Program-made: the position numbers and the translations under genes
Assembly (NCBI GenBank): GCA_026210745.1
Contig: CP110632.1
Location: forward strand, 310,001-374,000
Origin: Exobasidium rhododendri
Taxonomy: Eukaryota; Basidiomycota; Exobasidiomycetes; Exobasidiales; Exobasidiaceae
Length of the DNA stretch: 64,000 bases
Direction: 5' to 3'
The notes under the pieces: generated by a model
Seen by the model: the letters and a program-made list of their open reading frames with translations, nothing else
Told to the model about the DNA's origin: nothing
Databases searched by the model: none
In this document: positions 45,880 to 56,305 of the stretch, in pieces
Layout of the letters: every line of letters starts with the position of its first letter
How positions within the stretch are numbered: the stretch's first letter is position 1

Positions 45880-46474
45880 GCTGTCTTAAATGCCTGGACT
45901 CGGAAGCTAAAGCGCGATAAGCTCCAGTCTCCTTTTCTTGATGTTTCAGTGCAGGACGGACAATGGATCTATCCAGTCAGAAAGCTATGCAGAGGTAGTA
46001 GATCGACTCTCGGCGTTTGCAATGATGAGCAAGATATGCCGATGGCAATAGCAGTTGGAGCAAAAGGTGAACTTTCTTCCTACCTCATCATCTTTGCAGT
46101 GCATAGACTCACTACCTACCCTCTCCCTTAGCAGCTAAAACACGAAAGTCAATTCAAATTTTCTTTTTTCCTTCCTCTCTCTCCCTCTCAAGCGGCAAGG
46201 TCGCGTGGTCTTCCTGCTTAGACTCAATTATGGAAGACAGTCTACTTAAGTTGTCACATACAGGCGAGTCCTATCTAATCTTTTCAAATCCTCTCTGGCT
46301 TCCTCGATCCAGATGAAAGGTATGTTCCCTATTGTTGTGTTTACAGTACAATGACAATCTTTGCAGACGAGGAGGAAGGAATACGAATCGAAGGATGCGA
46401 AACGCATGAGAGGAAGGGGGGGATTTAAGGGAGAGTACTGGTTGAGGTATAAACGGCAGAGAGAGACTCCGCCC
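45880..46474. other. intergenic: upstream of the DNAJC7-like gene, downstream of the deubiquitinase
   Basis: About 595 bp between two minus-strand genes, with a CT-rich segment at 46160-46195. No gene recognised. Confidence 0.45.
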
Positions 46475-49400
46475 TCATCGCGATTTTCTGCAAAACCAAA
46501 GGGTATACGGAGAGTGAGAGTTGATTTGTCTATCATCGGTTTTGGTGATTCTGCTATCATCGCAATACATCCATTGCGGTTCTCCGTTGACACCTTGCGT
46601 TCTGATCGTGGCGGTATAATGTCCTCCACTGAGGCTCCCAAAGTGATGTGTGGCACCGTACAAGTCATACAAGTAGGGCGGTTGTTGGCTTGCACTCAAG
46701 GGGATGCCGCGATAGTTGGTGCCAGGAGGTAAAGGTGGTGGCATAAAGTTCGTCAGATCTAGGTTACTAGAAGGGAAAGTCACTTGAGTTTCGATTTTAT
46801 CAGTGAAGGGACCCTTGAAAGAGAAGCGCTTCAGATGGATCAAGAGGACTTGAGGAAGCCGAGAGATGGTCAGCTTCTTTGTCGCTCGTCTGGGTTTGTT
46901 ACACCTTGGGCAATGCCAAGCATCAGCCTTTTCGAGGACTTCGTCTTTGGTGAAAGCGTCCAGACATTGTGCTAGGGTCACCTTGGCTCCACGACCGCTA
47001 GTCGGTGGAATGGGCAGTGAAAGATAAAGAAAGGCATTGTAGGTTGTCGAGGTCTTTCCACACGTCAAACAAGTCAGCTTGTTCCGGAATTGACCTTGAA
47101 ACCAGTCCACAATCAGCGAATCGTTTCTTTCTCTGTAAATTGCCCACTCCTTCACACTGGCTACTTGTTGCGGCAACGTCTCCAACTCTTCTTCTCTCGC
47201 AGGCGTCATCTCGACGGGTGCCGGCTTCTGCTTGACGTAATTCAAGTCTTCATGCAGCCCATCCAAGAGGAAAGAAAGAAATTCCTGCGCATCGTGCTGC
47301 TCATTCCCGCGAAAGGCTGGCGCAAAGCGGGTAATGGCTTCTCTAAAAGTGACCGGCGACACGAAGGTGTACTGCTCTGACCACATCACTCGGATCAACT
47401 GAGCAAAAGCTTCCGCAAGAGCGCCCTGAGTTCCTAGAGGATTGACACGGTTGATGGCTTTACGATACGATCCATCTAAGAGGAACCTGGCCAGAGGAAT
47501 GGTGGCACTGAGACATTGTAAGGTTGAATTCATGTAGCAAGAATTCCCGACGTTCTTCAGTCCCGTCATGCCGACCCGTACTTCACTCGACTTTTCGGCT
47601 CGGGGTGTTGTGTAGCTATGTTGACGTGCTTGCAGAGAAAGTGGAGTGCCGCCAGGAGGTGGCACAGTCGGTCGCCTAGCAATATCCAACGAATGGCTTC
47701 TACTAGGATTCAGGGACGGTGGTGCACGAGTGTGGAAGCCGTTCATCGCGCCTGCCGCTGCCGGTGGAGGCGTAGGTATGTATCCGTTGAGAGGGTTCAG
47801 GTGAGGGCTCTGCTTGGGCTGTTGTGGTGATAATTGTTGTAGTTGTTGTTGCTGCTGCAGCTGCTGCTGCTGCTGATAGGCCAGCTGTGGATAGTCAAAG
47901 TTTCCAGTGGCCTGACGTGAATTCTGAGGCGATGAAGAAGCAGAGCCAGAATGATACGAAGGAATATGAGGTTGATGAGCATGTAGAGGGGCATTCGATA
48001 GACCCGTAGCTGTGTTTGACGTCTGGTAGGCTCTGGCAGGCAAAGAAGGTCCACTGGGATGATCAAAGCCACCTCCTCCAATCCTTTCTACATTGCTTTC
48101 GGGTATCTGATTGATCGTATTTGCTCCCGAAGGAAGATAGATACCCTGCCTCTTTGTACGCGCTGTAGATGCATCTCCGAGAACCCCTCCCATCGGTGTC
48201 GTCTCATCACCTACCACTCCACTTCCTCCCACTTTTCTTGACCATCTCTCGATACCTCCCACCAGCAGTCTAGGCGCTTGCTTTAATGGCTTCTTGTAAT
48301 CTGCTTCGTAAATGGATCGATAGAGGAGACTCAGTTCATCCGTCATGACTCTAGATTCACCATCGCAAAGCACGACTACATCGTACGTTTCCCTTGCTTC
48401 AAATGCCTGCCTTTCCAGTAACGTTGCTGTACTCTGCAATTGACTACTTATATCATCGGTCGATAAACTTGAATGAATGAGCGATGGCTCAACGCAAACA
48501 CTATCCACGCCCTTAGCTCGTCTTCTTTCCCATTGTACTCTCGGGCGAACATCGATCAAGAGTACTTTGGGAGCATGCTTCCTCACCATCCGCTTAACCC
48601 CTCTCTCTCCGTCTTCAATGGTCTCAAAACCAGGGTTGAGTAAGGGAAAGAGCTCTTCCACAGAAATGTCTCTTCTTGTCGTGGAAGGAAGGGCAGGTTT
48701 CGATAGTCGATCCGGCTTGGGCGGAGCTATGGGTGTGCTAGGCAAGGGTCGGATTGGCACCTCATCCCCCTCCCTCGAACGTTGACTTTGCTCGAAGTCA
48801 TCCAAGGTAGGATAAGACTTTGTAAATTCACTCTCCGTTGGTATATGGGTCGGTCTCATGTCTGGTCCCATCGTGGAAGATATTGTATCGCTTATTCCAA
48901 CAAAGCCCGACTTCTCTAATCGCGGACTTGCCAATCCATTTAGAAGCTCGGTCGCCGGTCGGCGTGGTGAGTCAGGCAGCCGTGAAGAAGATGACTCCCC
49001 GTTTGTGGTAGGACTGCCTCGAGATGAAGCCTGTGCAAAATTGGGCGAACTGTCCCCTCTTGAAAGACTTTGACTCATCCTCTGCGCATTCATTAGCTTA
49101 TCGCCAGGGAACACACGCAGTGCACTAAGTCGTTCCGCCAGGGAACTGCTCGAAGCGCTTTGTCCGGCATCGCTTGCATCAGTGCCACCCACCACACCAG
49201 TCATTTCCTCCTCCACAAAAGGTTTCTGAGCTTCTGCTTCTAGACTTCGACTAGCTTCCCTTGCTCTTGCGTCTTCTCGAGCTCGCAGCAACTCTTCCAA
49301 ACGATGCCCTCTTTGTATAATATCGGGAACATTCTTCATAAAGTCCTGATATCGGTAGTATGTCGGGCCCCGTTGCTGAACGATCTTTGGCCACTCGGCA

Positions 49401-49869
49401 TGCTTGGGTATATTTGCCGCGACGCTGGTACAGGCGATGATGTTAACTAGTTGCGCACAATCATGAGTAGGTATCACATCACTCACTCTGCGCTCTTTAG
49501 ATAGTTGACGAAAGCCTGCTCAGCTTGCCCTTGGGCATCACTCGACCTAGCCTTTTCAAGCAACGCATTGGCTGCGCCAATGTAGCTTTTCAGACTGAAG
49601 GTGGGATCGAGCTGCGTTTTGGCCTGCTTTCGTAAGTTGATCGGATGATTAGGTGACATGAGTGAGGACGAGGTGGAAGATATTGTACCGGGCGTCAGAC
49701 TTTGTGGCCTCAGCAGAGCCGTTTGTTGCGGTGGCTTTGTTGGTGAAGACGTATTCAACTCCACTTTATTCCCAGACTGTTTGTCGTGGCTCATCAAGGA
49801 GTTCAGACCATCTAGAGAGGGCGGTGGTCCTAGTCCTGGCTTCGGAGGTGGTGGAGAGGAGAACGACAT
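46475..49869 (-). CDS. ubiquitin carboxyl-terminal hydrolase, Doa4/Ubp5/USP8 type
   Basis: Two exons on the minus strand, 49487-49869 and 46475-49424, giving 1110 residues. The N-terminal part resembles the USP8-type helical domain (SYIGAANALLEKAR, KHAEWPKIVQQ, YRYQDF). A rhodanese-like domain spans about residues 380-490 (VLLIDVRPRVQWERRR). A Gln/Pro-rich linker contains poly-Gln. The catalytic domain runs from about 745 to 1110, with the Cys box GLKNVGNSCYMNSTLQC, a zinc-binding CxxC pair set (CLTCGK, CPRCNK) and the His box GSLSGGHYTA, all intact. This architecture matches Doa4/Ubp5, which recovers ubiquitin from endosomal cargo. The first intron was placed at KSA/DVAANIPKHAEW by phase. 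Confidence 0.92.
47830..47878. repeat. CAG/CAA repeat encoding poly-Gln in the deubiquitinase linker
   Basis: On the minus strand, CAG and CAA codons encode a run of glutamines between the rhodanese and catalytic domains; likely length-variable. Confidence 0.75.
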
Positions 49870-50524
49870 GGTCGATCTGAGCAGCAGTAAATGCCGCCAA
49901 TGAGACAATGTGAGCGAGTCGTTGCGTCAAGAGGGAAGCGGGGATGTGGACTCTAGAGGTTTCCTGGTATCACAACCAGTCAAGTGTGGCCACTGACGTT
50001 CTCGAAGCGCTCTCCGGTGTCGATACCTGTCAGAGAACTAAAAAGACAGGGTAGTATCAGGTTTTGAAGTGACACCTTCCACTGCAGCAAGACGATTAGC
50101 ATCACCCAACGTAGGGGTTACGACTCCATTTGGCCCAAGCTGCCAGGCTAAGGAGCGCGACACGTGATTGCAGCAATTCTCATTTCAAGAATCCAACTTC
50201 GAATGGGAAGAGATCTTGTTTATGTGTGCCTATTAATAAATCGTGTCGACAGAAGAGAGAAATGATTGTGTTAAGACTGAAGTACCTTAAATTAGCTCTG
50301 AAGCCCTTTTTTCGGAGGTCCAAATACTCCTTGCCCCGAATCCCACCTTACATTGCGGTGTGCATTCATTGTCTTTCCTCTATCTGCGCATCACCAAAAC
50401 TTGGACAGCTGGAAGATTCCTCTCTTCCCCTCACACTTGCACCTTCAGCATCAATGTGCCGAATGTCGCAGTAAAAGTGATCCTCTTCTTCTCGGCATCA
50501 CAAAGTCAGACCCCTTGAGACGAC
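49870..50524. other. intergenic: divergent promoters of the deubiquitinase and Sec7-like genes
   Basis: 655 bp with no supportable gene; short frames only. Confidence 0.45.
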
Positions 50525-53500
50525 ATGTTTCTCAGTCAGGGGTCAATGGCTTCTCAGCAGTGGGATGCAAGAGCAATAGACCAAGATGTACAACTTCACA
50601 GCACAACTTCCAAGCTACAGCAACAAGCAGCACATTTTCAAGCACTTTCAAACCTAGATCTAAACTCTCACTTCCAAAGAACGAGCGACAATGGGATTTA
50701 CCCAAAAAATTCCACATCGCGATTGGCTCCTGCCGACATACACAGCGAAAGAGCATCAACAACTTCTCATGCCCTCGTGTTGGAATCGACTAGCACGCCC
50801 AGCAATGAAATTCTAAGTACAGCAGGGCCCTCTGCCGCCAGAAGAATCGATGCCATAGCAAAGTTGAAGAGAGCGGCGTCTCAAAGGGAAATGAGGGGAA
50901 GAGGCGCGACAGACAATAGCAGAGTAAATACTCCAACAGGAGATGCCGTGCAAAGCATGGGACTCACCTCTGAACCTCCAAATTCGAGATTGGAAGAGAG
51001 CAGTGCACATCCTGAGAGTCTTGCACGGGGTATGGCAGAGTCTCCTTTGCTCTTTTTGACAAGACCAGGTGGACCGGGAGATAGCAAGCCTGTGTCCCCC
51101 ATCCCACCAATGCTTACGAGGCTCGAACAGCTTCGATCCGACTCACGGTCTCCTCATAGTGCGGGGAGGGAAGGAGCTGCCACACCTCCGGGAGAAGGTA
51201 GTCTTCTGAATCGATCTCGATCGCAAAGGGGAGAAGCAAGGTCGCCTCTACCTTCACTAGAGCAGCTGCGAGCTCGGATACTTCAGGAAAGAGCCACAGC
51301 TGGCTTGGCGAGAAGCGCAAGTACGAGTGCAGCAAGTGCAGCGGCCAGGGCATATGCACTGGAAAAGCTTTTAGGTGAGAGCCCTCGAGAAGGAGCAGTA
51401 AGCCCAGTGAGCGATACGGCCGAAGAGCAGGAGAAAGAGCAAACAAGCAGTAGTAGTACCGGCGGTCAATTTCTAACAGTGACCGATGCACGACGTACCT
51501 TGCTTAGAAGAAGTCGCACAATAGGGCACTTGAGTGCTGCAGCAGAAGCACAGAGAAAGGCGGCTTTCGTTCGAGAATTGGATGAAGGTGTGCCGGACAA
51601 CGTTAGGAGCGTAAAGCGGAGCTCAAGGCGATTTGCAAAGGCACCGCCGGGGGGAAGGACTAGCATATCGAGCAAAGCAAGTGGCTTGCCTGCCGTAGTA
51701 GATCAGGCAGAAGATCAGGTGAGAAATCAGGAAGACTTTGCGTCCGCCCCCGTTACAGAGACAGACGCGATCAATGCAAGGCTTGCAGGAGGAGGAGAAG
51801 TAGATCTGAGTCGCAGCCAATCACAACGACAGATTGCGCGAACTGAACTTCTTCGCAAATTATCAAGTCGAGGGCAGCGATCACCCTTGCCACCTGCTGC
51901 GATTCCTGCCTGGACACCTGTCGATGCAAGTCAGAGTGCAGACTTGCCGAAGTTTGTCTCTGAGTCCTCCCGTGACACACATGGGCGCCCACCTGCACTG
52001 ACGGTGCCTGTTCAAGCTGTGCATGGGCTTCCTCACCCTCTCTCGCCCGGATTGAATCTTTTGACTGTTCCTGGTGCCAATAGCTCTCCAAGATCACCGT
52101 CCAGTCGTGCATCGACTGCTATCTCATCGCAGAACGATGACGAACGTAATCGAGCAAGTCAAATGGCCATCTTGATGGGAGAGGAAGCATTTGAGTATGA
52201 GAAGTTGCTGGACATGGGATACACTAGTGAAGATGCGTATGACAGGGTAGCGAGGTCAAGAAATGGAAGCTACATGGACACATCGGATAATGCATCGCAA
52301 CAGCTCGATCACGAGTATGAGTCTGCCCATGATGTGACGTCGTTTTCTTCCCCTCCTCTACGACCTGTCTTCACAGAATGGAGTTCAGCGGCTCCAGCCT
52401 TGCTACCACTTGCCAGTCAGAGTAAAGAGGATGACGGAAGGTCAAAGCATACCTCGCTCGCAAGCATACCTCTGCGTTTAGATGCACGGGGAGAATTCAG
52501 CATGGGAGGATCGGACGACGATCAAGATGACGTAGAGCTTCTTCAAGGTAGCGTCAAGTCTCCTCTGTACAATCGAAGAGAAGGCACATGGCCAGAGAGT
52601 GTGACTTCTGCCGCCACTTCCGATTTTTCCTCGCCGAAGCGATCTGGTAGCATCAAGAGAGATAGCAGCAACAGTACGTCGATCAGCAAATTCAGGCCAA
52701 ATTTATCCATCGCACCTACCTCTAGTCTAGGTCGGATTGAAGACGTCCTCACGCCTGGCAGCTCCCATTACTCTTCCGATTCGCCCACGAAATCAGGGGG
52801 ACATCAACATTCGGGACATCAAATGGCAGGACATCAGCAGTCAGCATTAACAAGTTGCGCCTTGTCAGACGAGCCAGGCGTAGAGAGGGCATATACCAGC
52901 ACGAGTGACAATGCACACTTCGAAAGTATCTTCGACGAGTACGCTGATGAGCGAGACGTGCAAGTAGCGGCAAATTTGGGAGACTTTCGGCGGCTTGACG
53001 ACACCTACGGACACTCGAGAATGGCCAGAGATGCAGTCGTACAGCAATCGAGCGCAGCACAGGCCATTGCAGCCGCTAGCGACGAGACGAGAAGGGGGCT
53101 CTGTCGAACAAGAACAGACGATACGATCTCGACACAGACTTCAGACACGATTGGGACGATACGGCATCCTTCTGCAACGAAAGATCTGGCAATCTCTTCA
53201 CGAGCTGCGTTCAACAATAATCGCCCTTTACCAGCCACACCAGTGTCTCCCTTACTCCCTTTGACGGGCGTTGCTGACACGCAAGATGACAGACCGAATG
53301 ACGACCCACTCTTCCTTCCCAAGATTGCTCCTTCTTCAAGCATACCTTCCGAAACATCCCATCGCGGGCTACATCGAAAGCCTTCACAGCTCCAGGCCTT
53401 TTCTGTCCCCTCCATTGGCAAGGGGGTGAGCTCGAGTGTGGGGGAGAACGTGGCAATGGCAACAGACGACAAGGAAAAAAATCACGGGGTAAGAGCACCC

Positions 53501-55804
53501 ACTTTCTTCACTACCTTGAGACGAAAGGCATCGAATGCGGCCGCTAGAGTGAATGGGAGCGCTCATCAGAGTGACTCACCACCCTCCAGTAGAAAGTTCG
53601 GATCGCTGCTCAAACGCAGACCTTCGGGCACAAAGCGGTCTTTGGCCCATCCGAGACATGAGACCGAGCCGGAGGTGATGCATTCACACAACACATCACA
53701 GCTTTCTGTCAATTCATCATCCACCGTCAAAGGAGTGACGAGCAGCACCGAAGTGGGAGCAGCGGCTATTAAGAGCCCAATATACCATGCATCTAGTCAG
53801 AATGTCGGTCCGATAGCAAGTCCGGGAGAAGGAGGAGGACCTTTATCATCAGCATCTCTTGCTCCTGCTACCACTGCAGCCCTTCATCGGTACAGTCGAA
53901 TCCTGACATCGACAAAGGAGTCCACCAGCTTCTCCACCATTCCCGGACTGACACGGCAACACATCGAAAATCCGCCAAGAAAGTACCTCTTCTCCTTGCC
54001 GATCTTGCAAATTGTCACTTCCACGACTGTGAAAGATCGCTTCGTCTTTGTGTTCAGTGACTTGCTCGTCATTGCCAAGCCATTGACACCTTCTAGTGCT
54101 GCGAGTACACTTGCCAAGAGCAACGCGAGTGCTCTTCCGACCCTTGATTGGTCCTTTTCGGTGAAGCAAATCGTGGACATCAGTCAGATGAGTCTAGTGA
54201 CCGTATCACAAGACGACCGTCGACAATCGGTCAAGAGCGTTCCACTGATGCAGAAGTTCATCCATGACTTCTCCCGGCATCCGGAGCAAGCGATCGATTC
54301 CATCATCACGCAGTCTAATCTACCAAAGACTTCCTCTACCATAGCTCAATTGCTACATCAAACACCTGAATTGGATCGTCAGCAGCTGTCCGACTACCTC
54401 TTCAACAGTGACGATCCGACGAGAGGGGAGGTGACAAAGTCCTTTATTGGATTGGAAAAGTATGCCGGTGTCTCGATTGAGTCTGCTTTGCGATCTCTGC
54501 TGCTCGAAATTCGATTTCCATCCTCCTTGCAAGCGTTTCAAGCCCTCCTTTTGAGCTTTGCAGCCAAGTGGACGAGCACTAATCGAGGACTGATCAAGGA
54601 CACGTTCAGTGAAAAGCTGGCAGTCGATCTTGTCTTTGCGATCATGACTCTAAATGACGCCTTGCATTCCAATTCACAAGCAACGCCTTCCCTCTTCCAC
54701 AAGCCTATGCCACAGTATTCGAAGGAGGAATTTCTGCACAACTTCCGTCGTCGAGACGAAGCAGTGGTCCTCTCTGACCGAACGTTGACTCGCATCTATA
54801 CGAGCATCAGTCAAGAAGCCATCAAGCAGGCTCTATCTTCCGACGAAGCAGGCCCACGCTTTACCGCTCGTATCCGGTCGCCAGGTGTACCGACTAAGCT
54901 GATCTACGGAGTCTTTAGTCAGCCCATCCGTGTCAGCATACCCACTTGTGACCCTGACTTCACCATTCGATTGTACGGGAAGGATCTCGCATTTCAACCA
55001 CAAGTGCTCAGCTTTGATCAGCACTCGACGCAAGAATTTCGTATCATGAGCAAGAGTTTAGGCGTGAAGAATCTAGTCTTCATAAAAGCGGGTCGCAATG
55101 CTCGACATTATCAAACAAGTTTCCGAGAGGAGAATTCGCTCGACTTTGCCGTACCTCGATCCATCAACGTGGCTGTTGAGAGAGCTTTCAAGCAGCATTG
55201 CTTCACTTTTTCTACTTACGGGTCCACTGGCCCTGGTGCTGGCCATGGTGGAGGTGGTGGCAGCAGTATTCACACTGGCCAGCAACACACATTCAGCGTG
55301 GAAGGCGATGCTCAGCGGGATCAATGTGTGGACTTGCTCAACGAGAGGAGGAAGGTGGAGATGGAAGAAGGCAAACATCGTAGTCCGATGGCTCAAGCGG
55401 TAGCATTGCACGTCCTTCGAGAGGCACTGCAAGACCCGGAAGAACCTACTCCTCCACCACAGCGAGGTGCAAGCTCTGCTGCTGGTAATGATAGTAGCCT
55501 GCCTGCCAACACTGCGCAAAGAAAGGCACAACAAGGAGAAGGAAGTGCGACGATGATGAATCGACAGGAGTCAGTCAGCAAGCATTACTATCAATCCCAA
55601 GGTGCTCCGGAACGGGAGTTGAGATCCTATGAAGGAGAAGAAAGGCGACAAGTGCAGGAGGACAGGGGAATGTATAACGGCACTTCGTCTGCACCAGTGA
55701 TTGCGCTGAAGGGAGAAGAGCTCATTCTCACAGTCAAGCAGAATTCACTCCTCTCGATCGTTGTCGCTCACACTCAAAGGAACGGCAAGGAGAGGATGGT
55801 GTGA
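50525..55804 (+). CDS. Sec7-like and PH domain protein lacking the catalytic glutamate
   Basis: Single exon, 1759 residues. The first 1100 residues are Ser-rich and disordered, with a short helical piece (EAFEYEKLLDMGYTSEDAYDRV) near 555. A PH-like segment lies near residues 1148-1220 (KYLFSLPILQIV, RFVFVFSDLLVIAK). The Sec7-like domain follows, about 1242-1437: FSRHPEQAIDSII, IAQLLHQTPELDRQQLSDYLF, LRSLLLEIRFPSSLQAF and LVFAIMTLNDALHS. In active ARF exchange factors the equivalent of IRFPSSLQ is FRLPGEAQ; the glutamic finger is Ser1334 here. A second PH-like region (HCFTFSTYG ... HTFSVEGDAQRDQCVDLL) is near the C-terminus. It resembles fungal Sec7-PH proteins that act on ARF GTPases at membranes, but exchange activity is doubtful. 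Confidence 0.85.
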   Translation: MFLSQGSMASQQWDARAIDQDVQLHSTTSKLQQQAAHFQALSNLDLNSHFQRTSDNGIYPKNSTSRLAPADIHSERASTTSHALVLESTSTPSNEILSTAGPSAARRIDAIAKLKRAASQREMRGRGATDNSRVNTPTGDAVQSMGLTSEPPNSRLEESSAHPESLARGMAESPLLFLTRPGGPGDSKPVSPIPPMLTRLEQLRSDSRSPHSAGREGAATPPGEGSLLNRSRSQRGEARSPLPSLEQLRARILQERATAGLARSASTSAASAAARAYALEKLLGESPREGAVSPVSDTAEEQEKEQTSSSSTGGQFLTVTDARRTLLRRSRTIGHLSAAAEAQRKAAFVRELDEGVPDNVRSVKRSSRRFAKAPPGGRTSISSKASGLPAVVDQAEDQVRNQEDFASAPVTETDAINARLAGGGEVDLSRSQSQRQIARTELLRKLSSRGQRSPLPPAAIPAWTPVDASQSADLPKFVSESSRDTHGRPPALTVPVQAVHGLPHPLSPGLNLLTVPGANSSPRSPSSRASTAISSQNDDERNRASQMAILMGEEAFEYEKLLDMGYTSEDAYDRVARSRNGSYMDTSDNASQQLDHEYESAHDVTSFSSPPLRPVFTEWSSAAPALLPLASQSKEDDGRSKHTSLASIPLRLDARGEFSMGGSDDDQDDVELLQGSVKSPLYNRREGTWPESVTSAATSDFSSPKRSGSIKRDSSNSTSISKFRPNLSIAPTSSLGRIEDVLTPGSSHYSSDSPTKSGGHQHSGHQMAGHQQSALTSCALSDEPGVERAYTSTSDNAHFESIFDEYADERDVQVAANLGDFRRLDDTYGHSRMARDAVVQQSSAAQAIAAASDETRRGLCRTRTDDTISTQTSDTIGTIRHPSATKDLAISSRAAFNNNRPLPATPVSPLLPLTGVADTQDDRPNDDPLFLPKIAPSSSIPSETSHRGLHRKPSQLQAFSVPSIGKGVSSSVGENVAMATDDKEKNHGVRAPTFFTTLRRKASNAAARVNGSAHQSDSPPSSRKFGSLLKRRPSGTKRSLAHPRHETEPEVMHSHNTSQLSVNSSSTVKGVTSSTEVGAAAIKSPIYHASSQNVGPIASPGEGGGPLSSASLAPATTAALHRYSRILTSTKESTSFSTIPGLTRQHIENPPRKYLFSLPILQIVTSTTVKDRFVFVFSDLLVIAKPLTPSSAASTLAKSNASALPTLDWSFSVKQIVDISQMSLVTVSQDDRRQSVKSVPLMQKFIHDFSRHPEQAIDSIITQSNLPKTSSTIAQLLHQTPELDRQQLSDYLFNSDDPTRGEVTKSFIGLEKYAGVSIESALRSLLLEIRFPSSLQAFQALLLSFAAKWTSTNRGLIKDTFSEKLAVDLVFAIMTLNDALHSNSQATPSLFHKPMPQYSKEEFLHNFRRRDEAVVLSDRTLTRIYTSISQEAIKQALSSDEAGPRFTARIRSPGVPTKLIYGVFSQPIRVSIPTCDPDFTIRLYGKDLAFQPQVLSFDQHSTQEFRIMSKSLGVKNLVFIKAGRNARHYQTSFREENSLDFAVPRSINVAVERAFKQHCFTFSTYGSTGPGAGHGGGGGSSIHTGQQHTFSVEGDAQRDQCVDLLNERRKVEMEEGKHRSPMAQAVALHVLREALQDPEEPTPPPQRGASSAAGNDSSLPANTAQRKAQQGEGSATMMNRQESVSKHYYQSQGAPERELRSYEGEERRQVQEDRGMYNGTSSAPVIALKGEELILTVKQNSLLSIVVAHTQRNGKERMV

Positions 55805-56305
55805 ATAACCCCCCCTAGGCACGAGAATACCAAGCAGCACATTCGATCTTCTACTGATTCAGGCAGGTGCATCGTTCATCACTTCAGCAAGTAGATATAC
55901 ACACACACATACATGACACATAGACGTATAGGCACATCCCATTCCCTCCCCCCCCCCTTTCCCCATCTCAGTCACTCAACCGCACTTACGCATATCACAA
56001 CATTCTCCTCACCCATGTACATTGAAGAGGACGCAATCATTCGAATACCCACTCGTGACGTTATAGGGAGAGGAGATTGACTGATCACATGAATTGTAGT
56101 TGCAGAAGAAGTAGCGCTATGGTCCGTAAGTAGTAGAATTGTTCCCATTTGCAGCAGCACGAGAAAGAGAAAAAGAGCGGCACCACAACATGTTACAGAT
56201 TCAGAGATGAGAAGGAGTCGACACGACATGTAATTATGCTACAAGTGCAAGGAAGAGGGAAGAGTAGGAAAGGGCAGCGTGTATGTGTGTGGATGGCGTG
56301 GAATG
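55805..56305. other. intergenic: convergent 3' regions
   Basis: About 500 bp between two convergent genes. It contains a short CA run (55900-55911) and a C10 tract near 55950; no gene seen. Confidence 0.5.
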
